Origin: Paracentrotus lividus
Lineage: Eukaryota > Echinodermata > Echinoidea > Camarodonta > Echinidae
Assembly (NCBI GenBank): GCA_940671915.1
Contig: CALNVZ010003426.1
Location: 47,545,323-47,609,322, forward strand
DNA: 64,000 bases
Direction of reading: 5' to 3'
Below, one piece after another: positions 47,601 to 57,765 of this stretch. The notes beneath the pieces are model-generated. The model had not been told where the DNA came from. It ran no database searches and was given only the letters and a program-made list of their open reading frames with translations. Position numbers and translations under genes: made by a program. Each line of letters starts with the position of its first letter. The first letter of the stretch is position 1.

Positions 47601-50600
47601 AAAAGAAAATTATTGAGATTGATTTTCAGATAAATTCAAGACAATCAAACATTGATTGCCATGGGTTGTGAGTCATACATGTAGGTCCCTGTTTCAATCA
47701 TGTTTAACTTTATTTCTTCACCAACTTTGCCCACTGCCAATTGAATGTACAAGGATTTTAGGAGAGTTCATGTACAATAATATTTGTCAATTCAGCTTTT
47801 GTAATATCCTTTATGTTTTATGAAATGCCATTATCATTGCTTATTTCAAATTCCCCTTTAATAAATATTTCATCTTTTTCGAGGGAGAGGTCATATTTTA
47901 TTGGTGGTATAATTTCTCCAGCAAAATGAAGCCCACGGCACATGTCTGGTTAATGACGCCAAGACCATACAATCCTGGAAGATTACAACACACAAAAGTC
48001 AGACTATACCTCCATATATTTCTCTTTTGTGTTCTTCTTTGGCTTCTTAGCATAGTGACATCATGAAGTTTCTTTGTGATATAAACACCGCATATCATGA
48101 ACATCTGGACCAGGACGCACTCTACTGCAGAGAACATCACCCAAAATGGATCTAAGCACAGAGGGAGAGAAACAATATCATACAAGCGGCTGAAAAAATA
48201 TTAATACTGGTACACTCTATGCATGAAGTTAAGTTACAGTCTCCAGAGAGAAACAAAGACACCTTGCCCAACTTTTTCTTCTCCAGCAATTTGACCTCCC
48301 TCTTCCACAAATTTGGTTATACAGTGCGTATCAATAAAAACGGGACAGTTTTGAAAAGTCTGTCAAAGTTTTGTTTTAAATCATGATGTCTATATTTTTA
48401 TGTTAATAAATGCTCTGAAGTCTTATCTTTCAAATGCAATTTAAAAAAATGAGTTTCGTTCATGCTTGAGTACACATAGAACATTTTTGTCGGGGGCTCA
48501 AAAAACGGCTTGCGCACAAATGGAAAAATTGAGAATTACGACTATCAGACTTCTTGCTAATCAGCAGTCTTCCTCTAATTTTTTTCTTTATCCTTGCCAT
48601 CTTTTTTTCGAATTATGATTTGAAATTCATTTACAAAGCTATTATTTACTTTAATTGTTTTGTTTTTTGTTTTCATTTTAATATGTTATCTTTTTACAAA
48701 AAATATTCCTTTAAACTTGTTTGTTTGTCAACCCATAAGAATGTGGATTTGGTTGGTTGTTTAATTGATTGTTTAATTGATTGATTGATTGATTGATTGC
48801 TTTGTTTATTTGTTTCGTTCATGCCTGAGCGAACACGGAAAGTTTTTGTCGGAGGTTCAAATAAAAAAAATAAAAAAATAAAAAATTGGTTAAATTCAAA
48901 GGGCATTATTTATTCTGAATCATTTTTCTGAATCAGCTACTCCCATTCGGATTGATTGTTACTGTTTACTGATCAATGATTATGTTAGTATTTTGAGTCG
49001 ATTTCCAATTATTCTTCTAACGATTTAATCAATCATTTGAACAATCTATCAAAAAGTAATCGATCAACCGATCAATCAACCATTGAAAGAAACAAATTAA
49101 TTAATCAAACGATCAATCGTTCAAAATGGTCAATCTATCACATCCTTCATTCAATCAATCGATCAATTAATAAATAAATCGAATCAATCAACCAACCAAC
49201 CAAATCCCCTTTCTTGAGTTGACAAGATTTTTTATTTTATTTTATTTTTTTCAGTTCGAAGGAATATTCAATGCCAAAAGATTAACACGTGGAAAAAAAA
49301 AACAATTCAATTAAATAACTAGCTTTGTAAATGAATTTTGATAGCAAAATTCGAAAATAATGGCAAAGATAATGAAACGGTTAACAGTAAGTCTGCTGAT
49401 TAGCAAAACGTCCGATGATCGTATTTTTCATTTTCTTCCATTTTGTGCGCAAGCCTTTTTTTGAGCCCCCGACAAAAACATTCTGTGTGCGCTCAAGCAT
49501 GAACGAAACTTATTATTTTAAATGGCATTTAAAAGATAAGACTTCAGAGCATCTATTAATATCAAAATATAGACATCATAATTTGAAACGAAATTCTGAC
49601 AGACTTTTCAAAACTGTCCCGTTTTTATTGATACACCCTGTATGTATCTTACATTTTGCACTAGTTAATATATACATGTAATACTAATGTCATTATCCTT
49701 ATCATGTGACTGTAATAATCCTCTCCCTGTCACACCCTGCACTTGCCCACCCCCTCCACCCCCCTCCATTCCTCCCCTTTCATCCTCTTCCAATATTGTA
49801 TTTATAGAACCCACCCTGACATGCATGAAACGAAATGAGTCGCGTTGACAACACCCAGTATGGTAACTGCCAGAAAGTAGGCATCTAACCGGACTAGTAT
49901 TGGTAGACAAAGGCCCACCCCTTCCACCTCCATATTTCACCATCCTTATGCTATCTCCCCTTTCAATAGTATGATTGGTTCTAGACAACTTACCCTAGAC
50001 AATTACCTCCTGACAACTACCCCCTAGACAATTACCCCTGGACAACTCCCTAGACAATTACCCCTGACAACTACCCCTAGACAATTACCCTGGGACACTC
50101 CCCTAGACAATTACCCTGGACAACTACCCCCTAGACAATTACCCCTGGACAACTACCCCCTAGACAATTACCTCTGACAACTACCCCCTAGACAATTACC
50201 CTGGACAACTACCCCTAGACTTACCCCTGGACAACTACCCCCTAGACAATACCCCTTGGACAACTACCCCTAGACAATTACCCTGGACAACTACCCCCTA
50301 GACAATTACCCCTGGACAACTACCCCCTAGAACAATTACCCCTGGACAACTACTCCCCTAGACAATTACCCCTGGACAACTACCCCTAGACAATTACCTG
50401 GACAACTACCCCCTAGACAATTACCCTGGACACTACCGCGCTAGGAAAATTCCTGAAATCTACTCCCTAGACAATTACCCCTGGACAACTACCCCCTAGA
50501 CAATTACCCCTGGACAACTACCCCCTAGACAATTACCCCTTGACAACTACATGTATCCTCCACCAAAAAGTCTACCACCGAACCCTACGCCTCACCCTAA

Positions 50601-51499
50601 CCTTATTTCTGGGGGTAATTGTCCTGATGCAAGCATGATTTCATACTACCTACCTTGACATGTAATGGAGAGATCATTTGAGAAGATAACACCCAGGATG
50701 GTAACAGTCAGAAAGTAGACACCAAACAGGACTAGTACTGGTAGAACAAGGCTGCAAACAAAAGAGACAAGATCACAGTAAATAGCAATAATAATATTCT
50801 GCTCTTGCACAGCATATATGCATGTATCACAATACCATCTTTCTGTCTCTAGGCCTTCCAAATTTATTTTGAATACTATTACTGTATTCGTGAGGCATTC
50901 AAAAAAATATCTTTCTATTGGTGTCCATTTGCCTCATCTTGGAGGGGTGTGCAGCATGGTGACTAAAGTCCTGGTAACTAAAGATGACGCAGGGACTAGA
51001 ACCTGGAACCTTATTCCATCCGATGTCTCATTCATGTACACTAAATCAAAGCACATGTCTATAATTAAGAACCTTGTAGCAGATACAATCGACTGAGATA
51101 ATCTGTTAAAGTAGCCTCACACATCAAATTTATATTTTTTATTCTTGAGATCCTAGTTCACATCATACTCACAATTGGTTGAGATAATGTCTCTTGAGTA
51201 GCCTCACAGATCAAATTTATATTTATAATTTTTGACATTCTGGCTCACAATATTAATGTACTCACGATCAATTGAGATACTGTCTTTTGAGTAGCCTCAC
51301 AGATCAGATTTATATTTATAATTTTTGAGATTCTAGCTCACATTATTCATGTACTCACAATCGATTTAGGTACTCTCTCTTGAGTAGCCTCACAGATCTT
51401 GCCAGGTAGAAGTGACACACTATAACCAGTTGAACCATCTTCAGGAGCTGCACACATAACTCCATTGCTGGGTAATGCATGAACAGCCAGTGTATCATT
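44473..51499 (-). CDS. Multi-pass membrane protein, eight phase-matched exons (5' end not included)
   Basis: The exons on the - strand, 5' to 3', are 51499-51359, 50751-50654, 48151-48010, 47583-47519, 46769-46735, 45873-45829, 45362-45261 and 44625-44473. All have GT/AG borders and every junction is in phase, giving 259 residues and a TAG stop. Five hydrophobic spans are visible: LCVQLLKMVQLVIVCHFYLA, FLVLPVLVLFGVYFLTVTIL, PFWVMFSAVECVLVQMFMIC, IILAFELSSIATLIYDSFML and SVVYLLLMFFKIIVPILTLL. Basic loops such as RSQRRTQKR suggest cytosolic sides; the loop DGHARCSDVYNDNNVS has a possible N-glycosylation site (NVS). The tail is rich in Pro, Ser, Arg and Tyr. It is a polytopic membrane protein, possibly 6-7 spans with its missing N-terminus. 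I do not recognise the family. Confidence 0.8.
44785..44861. repeat. Degenerate CCCTAA-like repeat in an intron
   Basis: Imperfect CCTAAC/CCCTAA words (CCTAGACCTAACAC, AACCCTAATCCTAACCCTAC) lie in the intron before the terminal exon. They resemble a degenerate telomere-like array or the interior of a MITE. Similar words occur inside the elements ending near 50627 and 51716. Confidence 0.5.
45261..45362 (-). CDS. Membrane-protein exon 7 of the eight
   Basis: 102 bases, acceptor TTCTTGCAG, donor GAA|GTGAGT, phase 0 both ends. It encodes FFKIIVPILTLLVVFHP, completing the last span, then VDRKPEERLISSGSDSE, an acidic/serine stretch that starts the tail. Confidence 0.85.
45829..45873 (-). CDS. Membrane-protein exon of 45 bases
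   Basis: The acceptor is TCCTTTTCAG and the donor ATG|GTGAGT, phase 0 both ends. It encodes NDNNVSYSVVYLLLM, the first half of the last hydrophobic span, with a potential glycosylation site at its lumenal or outer edge. Confidence 0.75.
46735..46769 (-). CDS. Membrane-protein micro-exon of 35 bases
   Basis: The acceptor is TTTTTATACAG and the donor TAT|GTAAGT, phases 1 and 0. It encodes the loop SMDGHARCSDVY. The call rests on good splice signals and exact phase fit on both sides, because the exon is too short to judge by coding content. Confidence 0.65.
47519..47583 (-). CDS. Membrane-protein exon 4 of the eight
   Basis: 65 bases, acceptor CCATACAG, donor A|GTAAGT, phases 2 and 1. It encodes the helix IILAFELSSIATLIYDSFML. 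Confidence 0.78.
48010..48151 (-). CDS. Membrane-protein exon 3 of the eight
   Basis: 142 bases, acceptor TGTGCTTAG, donor GTATAG, phases 1 and 2. It encodes the helix PFWVMFSAVECVLVQMFMIC, then GVYITKKLHDVTMLRSQRRT and QKRNIW, a strongly basic and presumably cytosolic loop. Confidence 0.82.
48322..49640. mobile_element. Tc1/mariner-like non-autonomous element, long inverted repeats
   Basis: CAGTGCGTATCAATAAAAAC at 48322 is answered by GTTTTTATTGATACACCCTG ending at 49640, flanked by TA dinucleotides (48320-48321, 49641-49642). The inverted arms continue for roughly 220-280 bp, including ACTTTTCAAAACTGTCCCG, AGACTTCAGAGCAT and TTTGTGCGCAAGCC words. The middle holds a GATT repeat (about 48764-48800) and many ATCAATC/GATCAATC words (49020-49200). 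A TTCATGCCTGAGC segment repeats part of the arm internally. It has no transposase. It lies in the intron between the 50.7 and 48.1 kb exons. Confidence 0.78.
49811..49914 (-). pseudogene. Diverged copy of the 50.7-kb membrane-protein exon
   Basis: On the - strand it reads LCLPILVRLDAYFLAVTILG against LVLPVLVLFGVYFLTVTILG of the real exon, about two-thirds identical, and the DNA match continues into the donor (GTGGGT). There is no AG acceptor at the matching point, and one extra base near the donor changes the exit phase. It is therefore unlikely to be a working alternative exon. A minisatellite separates it from the parent exon. Confidence 0.7.
49977..50627 (+). mobile_element. GGACAATTACCCC element with expanded minisatellite
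   Basis: It begins GGTTCTAGACAACTTACCC and ends GGGGGTAATTGTCCTGATGC, so its ends are inverted (GACAATTACCCC against GGGGTAATTGTC). From about 49985 to 50552 it is a tandem array with a unit of about 29 bp made of GACAACTACCCCCTA plus GACAATTACCCCTG. The non-repetitive end (TCTACCACCGAACCCTACGC...) is shared with the element at 51579-51716. It lies in an intron of the membrane-protein gene. Confidence 0.8.
50654..50751 (-). CDS. Membrane-protein exon 2 of the eight
   Basis: 98 bases, acceptor GTTTGCAG, donor CAAG|GTAGGT, phases 2 and 1. It encodes one complete hydrophobic helix (LVLPVLVLFGVYFLTVTILG) and the loop SNDLSITCQ. Only this frame is open, which fixes the phase of the exons before and after. 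A diverged copy lies at 49811-49914. Confidence 0.85.
51111..51358 (-). repeat. Three tandem copies of the donor end of the adjacent exon
   Basis: GTAGCCTCAC anchors at 51111, 51198 and 51291 repeat the word at 51384 inside the exon, at spacings of 87, 93 and 93 bases. On the - strand the copies carry GATCTGTGAGGCTACTC, then exon-like sequence; the two copies nearest the exon keep a GTGAGTA donor. The exon's 5' part and acceptor are not included; upstream of each copy is an AT-rich spacer (ATAAATTTGATCTG) with no AG acceptor. Confidence 0.82.
51359..51499 (-). CDS. Membrane-protein exon (first of the eight)
   Basis: 141 bases, acceptor TTATTACAG, donor GTGAGT, phase in 2, out 2. The working frame reads MIHWLFMHYPAMELC then a hydrophobic span and LARSVRLLKREYLNR. 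A second open frame (NDTLAVHALPSNGVMC...) looks protein-like but ends in a phase that would put the next exon out of frame, so it is rejected. Confidence 0.75.
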
Positions 51500-51578
51500 C
51501 TGTAATAACGAAAAGGAAACAAAAAGGAAAAAATTGTTGTCATCTAATGCCATAATTCTTAAAATTGAACCCCCAAAA

Positions 51579-51716
51579 TGGTTCTAAGACACCTACCCCT
51601 TGACAATTACCCCTGCAAAATATCTACCACCTTACTCTCCACCTAACCCTAATCCTATTCCTTGTTGGGGGGGGGGGGGTAGTAACTGTTGTCCTAGGGG
51701 GTAATTGTCCGGATAC
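51579..51716 (+). mobile_element. GGACAATTACCCC element, short form
   Basis: It begins TGGTTCTAAGACACCTACCC and ends GGGGGTAATTGTCCGGATAC. It has only two or three units at the left and no large array. The interior TCTACCACCTTACTCTCCAC matches the right part of the 49977-50627 element. A 13-base G run sits at about 51667-51679. It is best seen as an unexpanded family member. Confidence 0.75.
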
Positions 51717-54700
51717 GAGAAATGCAAGTGATTTCATTTTGAATTTTTTATTTCATTAATAATCTACATGTAGAGAGACTGCCCACAAATCATGTGTGAG
51801 CATAGCATTCAGCTATAAAATATTCTACAAGTCGATATGAAACTCATTTTAATTTGAAGAGAATATATTAGCAGACATTATTGACTGACTTAGATATCAA
51901 AATCAAAACTATTATTATCTCACTCTAAGATTTCATTTGAAGTACATTGGACCAGGACATCTGTAACTTTATCTCTTTCAATATTTTCTGAGATGATAGA
52001 CATAATTTATGTATAAAACGTAACATGACAAACTTCAAGTGGTTGTGAATTGACTGCATATTTTTTTTTGTTGTTGTCATCTTGATGAAAAGCATATTGA
52101 AGTCTCCAATGAACATAACAATTGATAGTAAAAAAAAACTAAATGAAATGGCTACCCTGCGTAGGGGGGGGGGAGGAGAAGATTTGGCAGGTTTTAATCA
52201 TGAAAACAGAAAACTGTTAATAACTCAGAAGTTCGAATTCACACATTGCAATTTTGACTCGGTAACTTTCAAGATCATTTTTACTTGGGATATTGGATGC
52301 TAGTCAAGAGCAAATTAACATAAGATTTAGGCAAACATATTTTAATTAAAAGAAAAATTAAATTGGCCATTCATTGGCAGTTTTTCATCAATATTGTACA
52401 TTTTAATATGTACTATGTATTATGTACTATTGTAAAAGCACAGGAGGGACACAATTTGCCTGTTGAGATCGAAAAAAGCTTAATTTAATCACAATGGGTC
52501 AAGTACTTTTATTTCTAGCTATCATCAAATAACAATACTTCTAGTGTACACATAAAATGTGAAAGTGAATGTGGGAGCCAAGTATCCAAACATAATTTAA
52601 TGACCCATTCCAAAACAACCCTCAAACGGGTGAGAAGGAAACAGTTGTTTTCCTTGATTCTTGGTTATTTGGTTTTATTTCCCAAAGGAACCTGTCATTC
52701 ATGTCTGCAAAACATCCTTTCTATTAGAAAGTAGTGTTCAGTGATCTAAATTTCCTTTTCGCCAGACAAACTTTTGCGAGTTGAGCGTTTGGACAAATTA
52801 TGTACTAACATCTCCTAGTTTGTAGCAAATACTGGGATGGTTGATGCAGCATGGCGTACATCCAGAATTAAATTTTTGCTGTCGTCGTGGTTGCTGTTTC
52901 CTTTTTTTTTGGGGGGGGGGGTTGCAGACGAAATTGTCTGATTTTAACATGTGCAGTCAAAAGAGTGGCTTCAAAAATGGGGTGGGGGAGGGGCATGTCC
53001 CCTGAGCCTGGATCATACTACAAATACTATTTATTTTTTAGATACTAATTATTTTGAAACAAAGGGCCTGCGGTCCAATTTGAGACTATAATTGTAAGAG
53101 TAGACCATTACATGCAATATATCCCTCTTTGTGCTTTGTAGCCATTTGGCTAAATAATTATTATGTAGCAATATGGCTACAAGCACAAAGAGGGTTAAAG
53201 TATTCCTGTTTACATCAGTAGTACAGCTTTTATATTTGTATCACAATGAAGAAATTCTCTATGGCCTTTGACCTCAATTGAGATAAAATTTCATATCTCA
53301 TTCCATTGACGTCTTTTATTCACTATCAATCAATATCCATATTGGTAAAATCACCGTTGAACAAACAGCGCACCTTAATCTACACTTTATGGATCTACCA
53401 AGCCGCCAAGGACGTGAATATCACTGTTAATTTAATCCTCGCATGCAAAATGGTTGTAAAATATGCAGGTTCAGAATCGATTCTTGATTTGCAGGCTAAA
53501 ACATCAAAAGGCACTCAAGTCTGTAATTTGAGACAATACATGTACCGGTACTATATTTCATGCAATGCACGGGCTCTCTATGAACTTGATACTGACAAAT
53601 TTACATGAAAGTCAATGCTCAAGCCGGCGTTACGTGACTTTGCGACAAATTTCAAAATAGGGTCTATACGGTAAAGACTAATCAATTCATTGTAGTAGAG
53701 GTAAATTAGACCCTGTGAACTGTGAAATTAGTGCGCTAGTTTTCTATACTGTCCTCAGTGACATAGCATTTGTTGGTTTGTATACAAAGCAATCTACCAT
53801 ACCTATCTGACATTGCCAGTCAGTAGCAAGTTAGTGTAAATAACAGAAGGGGAGTGATCACTAATATCTATTCCAGTCACACAAATAAGCCAACTCCAAA
53901 ATAATGACAATTCTGGGTAAATTATTTTTAGATCTAACTGGTGTTGGTCTATGTCTGGCTCTACAATGTGACTGGGCTTTTAGTGGGTGGCAAAGAAAGA
54001 AATGAAGGACAATATATGATTTATGATAAGAAAAGATAACATATTTTATTCAGTAGCTCCACTATAATCCAGATAGCCCTAAATGTATTGTGTTTATCAG
54101 TCCTGTAAAATGTAAGCCCATGGATGTGGCGACATTTCTACGACACCTTTACAAAAACAGCCCAAATACAATTTGCCTGTAGACACATATGAAAAAAAGT
54201 CCCAGATAATCTACAAAAGATTTCATAACTTTCCAGTCTTCCCGATTAATAAAAACATGAACATGAAAACACAAAACCCTTCCATCGCAGCTAACCCACA
54301 AACTTGTCTTTCATTCTTCCTCTACATGTACATATATACAGTATACACGACTTTTTACCTTATTGTCAAAAAATTACTTTACATGAAAGAGCTCAGAACA
54401 CACTGAGCAGAAAACATTACTAAGCAGAAAACAAAAATGAATAAAATGAAAAAAGGAAAAAAAAGTGGGGATGGTTCTCGGTGACTTTAAAAAAACTGCA
54501 AAACCTTGAACATCATTTGATCTAGAATTGACAGACAACTATAAATATAGCATGGGAACAACTGCTTTGATCCAGTACATGTATGTGGGTCAGTAATCTA
54601 GTTTCTATAAAGAACAATATTAAAAAACAATCAAAGGGCATACACACGTACAAAATGTAGGCATGCATCGTCTATTAAGCGTCACAAAGCTATTTATGTG

Positions 54701-56290
54701 TATGCAGGGTTAATCTACTGCTCCAACAACAAAGTCCACCAAGCTAAAATTCTGAAATAGCATTCAAGAGGAACATTACTGTTTAATCTGCTGAGGGCCA
54801 GAAAGACTAATAAAACTATTTACATGTCATACAGGTTAACGGTCTTCAAACTCTCTGCAAATAAAATGTTCATTTTCTTTGGTATTTTTAGCTTCAAAAC
54901 TTGTAAAAACATGTATGAAAGAGCAAATATTAGTATAAAAACTAAATTAAACCTCATGATTTTGCAAACATTCTACTCTTTGTTTGTACTATAAATCAAC
55001 AGTTATTTGTATAATTGAAACTTTTTTTTTTTACCCCAATGAAGATCAGGCTCTCCTCTACTTTTTACGATTTCAGACATGTATATTCAAGCAGACTGTA
55101 ATTGCCCAATCTTTGACTACAAGTAAATAGTTTGTATGTACAAATTACATATAAGTACATACAAGTGCATGTATGAATTAACAAAATATTGAATGCACAT
55201 GAAAAACATTTAGCACCCCCCCCCCAAACAAAAAAAGTCTTTGCAAACTACAGCAACTGATGAACTATTTCACGGTCAATGATTGAGGGCTGACTGCTAA
55301 ATTGAAGACAATGTGTGATAAATAAGGGTTTGACGTAGAGCGTAAATAGTAAAGGAACTTTGACCCATATCTCTCATAATAATATTAGTAGATGAAATAT
55401 TTTTTATAGTGTGTATCGATGGGCCTTAAATCATGATAAGAATATTCAATGTTAAGGAAGCTGGATTTATTAGGCAACCTTTAAATTTACCAGATTTATC
55501 ATACAATGTTCATTACATATAGAAACACACAAACAAACCCCCCCCCCCCTTAATTGTCAGTGGGAATAAATGAACCCCCTCCATCAAAAACAAACAAAAA
55601 AATCAACCAAAAAAAAATCAAATAAACAATATAATTGCAAGGATTTAGCAAGAAAAAAAATAATGCCAACAAATCTTCCTGATATAGCCTACAAAATAAC
55701 TTTCATCAAAATATTTCTTTTTCATTAAAAAAAAAAAAAATTGTGTCTGGAAGTGTAACCTCACAAACAATGGATTATTAAACCATCTACATGTACATAG
55801 TAGCTTACTCCTTTAAAGGGATGCAGTAACATTGAATGATATTCAAATCACATTTATTCGATTTAGCTTATTTTGCCAACATAATTATAAACACTTAGGT
55901 CAGTCTGGTATCTCTTCAAAATTGCAAGCTAATTGCTTGCTTTACCTTCGAGATATCAATGATTTCATACTCAAATTTTATAAACCAACACCGGATGGTA
56001 TTATATAAAAACCATGTGCTTTTCCAAACACCCATTTCCTGCTGTATAGTCCCCCGTCTCTAGCGGCCTGGTGAGCTATCAGCAGAGGGTACTGGAGTTC
56101 GGCTGTATATGCTTGGCATTGTTTATTACACTGTTTTAAAGTTGAATTAAGAAGGGGATGAATTTCCATTAAATTGGGTTCTACAGATAGTATATAGCAT
56201 ATATAAATTGTTCAAACAGATAGCATATCACAAAAACCCTCTGGCTTCTCAATATTCTGGTTTGAAAGTTCATGAAGTTAGCCACCTGCC
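51717..56290 (-). other. Large intron (part), no exon recognised
   Basis: AT-rich intron sequence if the 58.9-kb exon belongs to the gene, otherwise upstream DNA. It has poly(G) at 52911-52921 and poly(C) at 55216-55225 and 55540-55549. A short frame near 53796-53901 (-) was considered and rejected. No bounded element is seen. Confidence 0.45.
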
Positions 56291-57765
56291 TGGGCGCGAA
56301 AGACTAGTGTACTCTAGTACACTCTGAGGGTGACGTCACGGCCGGGTATTGTGTATATCGTGCCTGGATGTTGAATACAGAATGATGTGCAGAGAGAGAT
56401 AGATGATTTTACCAATTTTTTTCAAGGAAGTCAATTCAAATAATTAAGGATCATATGTACGAATCTTTACTATCCCTATGTAAACAATAGTATGAATAAC
56501 GATTTCCAAGTCTTAAATTGTGAAGTATTATTGCAAACAATGAGTGATTTACTGATATTTTAACTGTTTCATATATTTTTTAACTCCGAGTATACGATCG
56601 AGTTCTGTGAGGTGACGTACATTGTAGATCCGGTCGCTCACACAGTGCACACGCAGCTTGAGCAGCTTGTTTTGTATACGTGTGTATTGTGTAGTTTTAT
56701 TTGTGTGTGTTGATTCGCTGTATATTATACTGTGCATGTCTGTGGCCTGCTTATGATGATTTCGTTTTATTCCTTGTTGACAAGTATTCAAGATCAAATG
56801 GGTGAAGTTTGGATCAAAACGACCTTTCTATGAATTTCGAAGACATATAGTGAAAGATGATGAAGCAAACACACAAAGAAATTGATAAACAATTCTACTT
56901 ACTTACTTCGAGGCCTATACCGACTGATTTTCGTATAAATTGTAAGGCAAAACCGAATTCATGAGACGGTATTATTTGCAAAGTGAAGCGCAAAAGCGAA
57001 CACTTAGCACATATACTAGCCTATCCGATATGCGTCGGGCTAGTAGTGGGCAAACTACTGACAGGCGAGGGCCCTCGCCCGGCCGGTCAGCCAGTCTCCT
57101 TCACGCGACCAGTAACTTGCCTACTAGCCCGACGCATATCAGATAGACTACACACCGATTCCGCTAGCGACTTGGTTTTTCAAGAGCTGGCCGCATCACA
57201 CGCGGAAGAATACCTTAAAATAACACGAACGATTAGCGTCCGCTACGCGATTGACCGGTGAGCATAATCTCGATCAATTCATATTAGTTCTCTTAAAATT
57301 TACCTATAGGTTTATCGTATCATTTAGAGGGCGGTTACATATTTTGGAGAATGAGTATGTTCATAATCTACTTTTATAAGCATTTACGTTTCGCAAATTG
57401 ATCAACTGCACACCACAACATAGCTGATTTCCATACCGTAACACTATAACAGTTAGTATTTATTGACTTGTTTCGCCACGGTCCTCGTCTAAAATGCTAC
57501 AAATAAGAATATTCTAACAATGTAGAGGCATATTATTGACTGTCTGACATTGCTTATTTTTATTTCTGTTTTAAAATCATTCACAATAAACTTAATAACG
57601 ATAAAATAAAAGTTCTGACACCAAGTATATTCATATAAATGTGTCAGTGTGTACGCACGGCATAACTTGTGTTTACTTCGCCAAGACCGAATTCCCGTTT
57701 GTGACGTCGACGGGAGAGAACACTAGTGTTAGTCAGCATCCCCGGGGAGCGAACTCGTAAAATAT
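56291..57765. other. CpG-richer patch with nested hairpin
   Basis: CpG is clearly more frequent here than in the surrounding 10 kb. GTGACGTCACGGCCGGG (about 56330) and GACGTCGACGGGAG (about 57703) are partly inverted versions of each other, as are the ACTAGTGT words near 56304 and 57722. A strong 130-bp hairpin lies in the middle. It could be an old inverted-repeat element or a CpG island; no exon is supported. Confidence 0.4.
57021..57150. repeat. Hairpin: 30-bp arms around a 16-bp perfect palindrome
   Basis: GATATGCGTCGGGCTAGTAG on the left arm is mirrored by CTACTAGCCCGACGCATATC on the right arm. Near the middle is the perfect palindrome GGCGAGGGCCCTCGCC (57064-57079). It is extremely CpG-rich for this window. 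Confidence 0.8.

Noticed and set aside
49415-49681. 88-codon frame beginning inside the mariner-like right arm
   Set aside because: It lies in the inverted repeat of a non-autonomous element; the matching left arm has no equivalent conserved frame and no transposase motif is present.
51359-51499. Alternative reading NDTLAVHALPSNGVMC of the 51.4-kb exon
   Set aside because: It is open and looks plausible, but its exit phase meets a stop in the next exon; only the hydrophobic frame is phase-compatible.
53796-53905. Frame (-) with TGIDISDHSPSVIYTNLL, reminiscent of the SDH motif of LINE endonucleases
   Set aside because: Too short, no other endonuclease block nearby, and a stop at the possible donor. 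A translated search against LINE ORF2 proteins would settle it.
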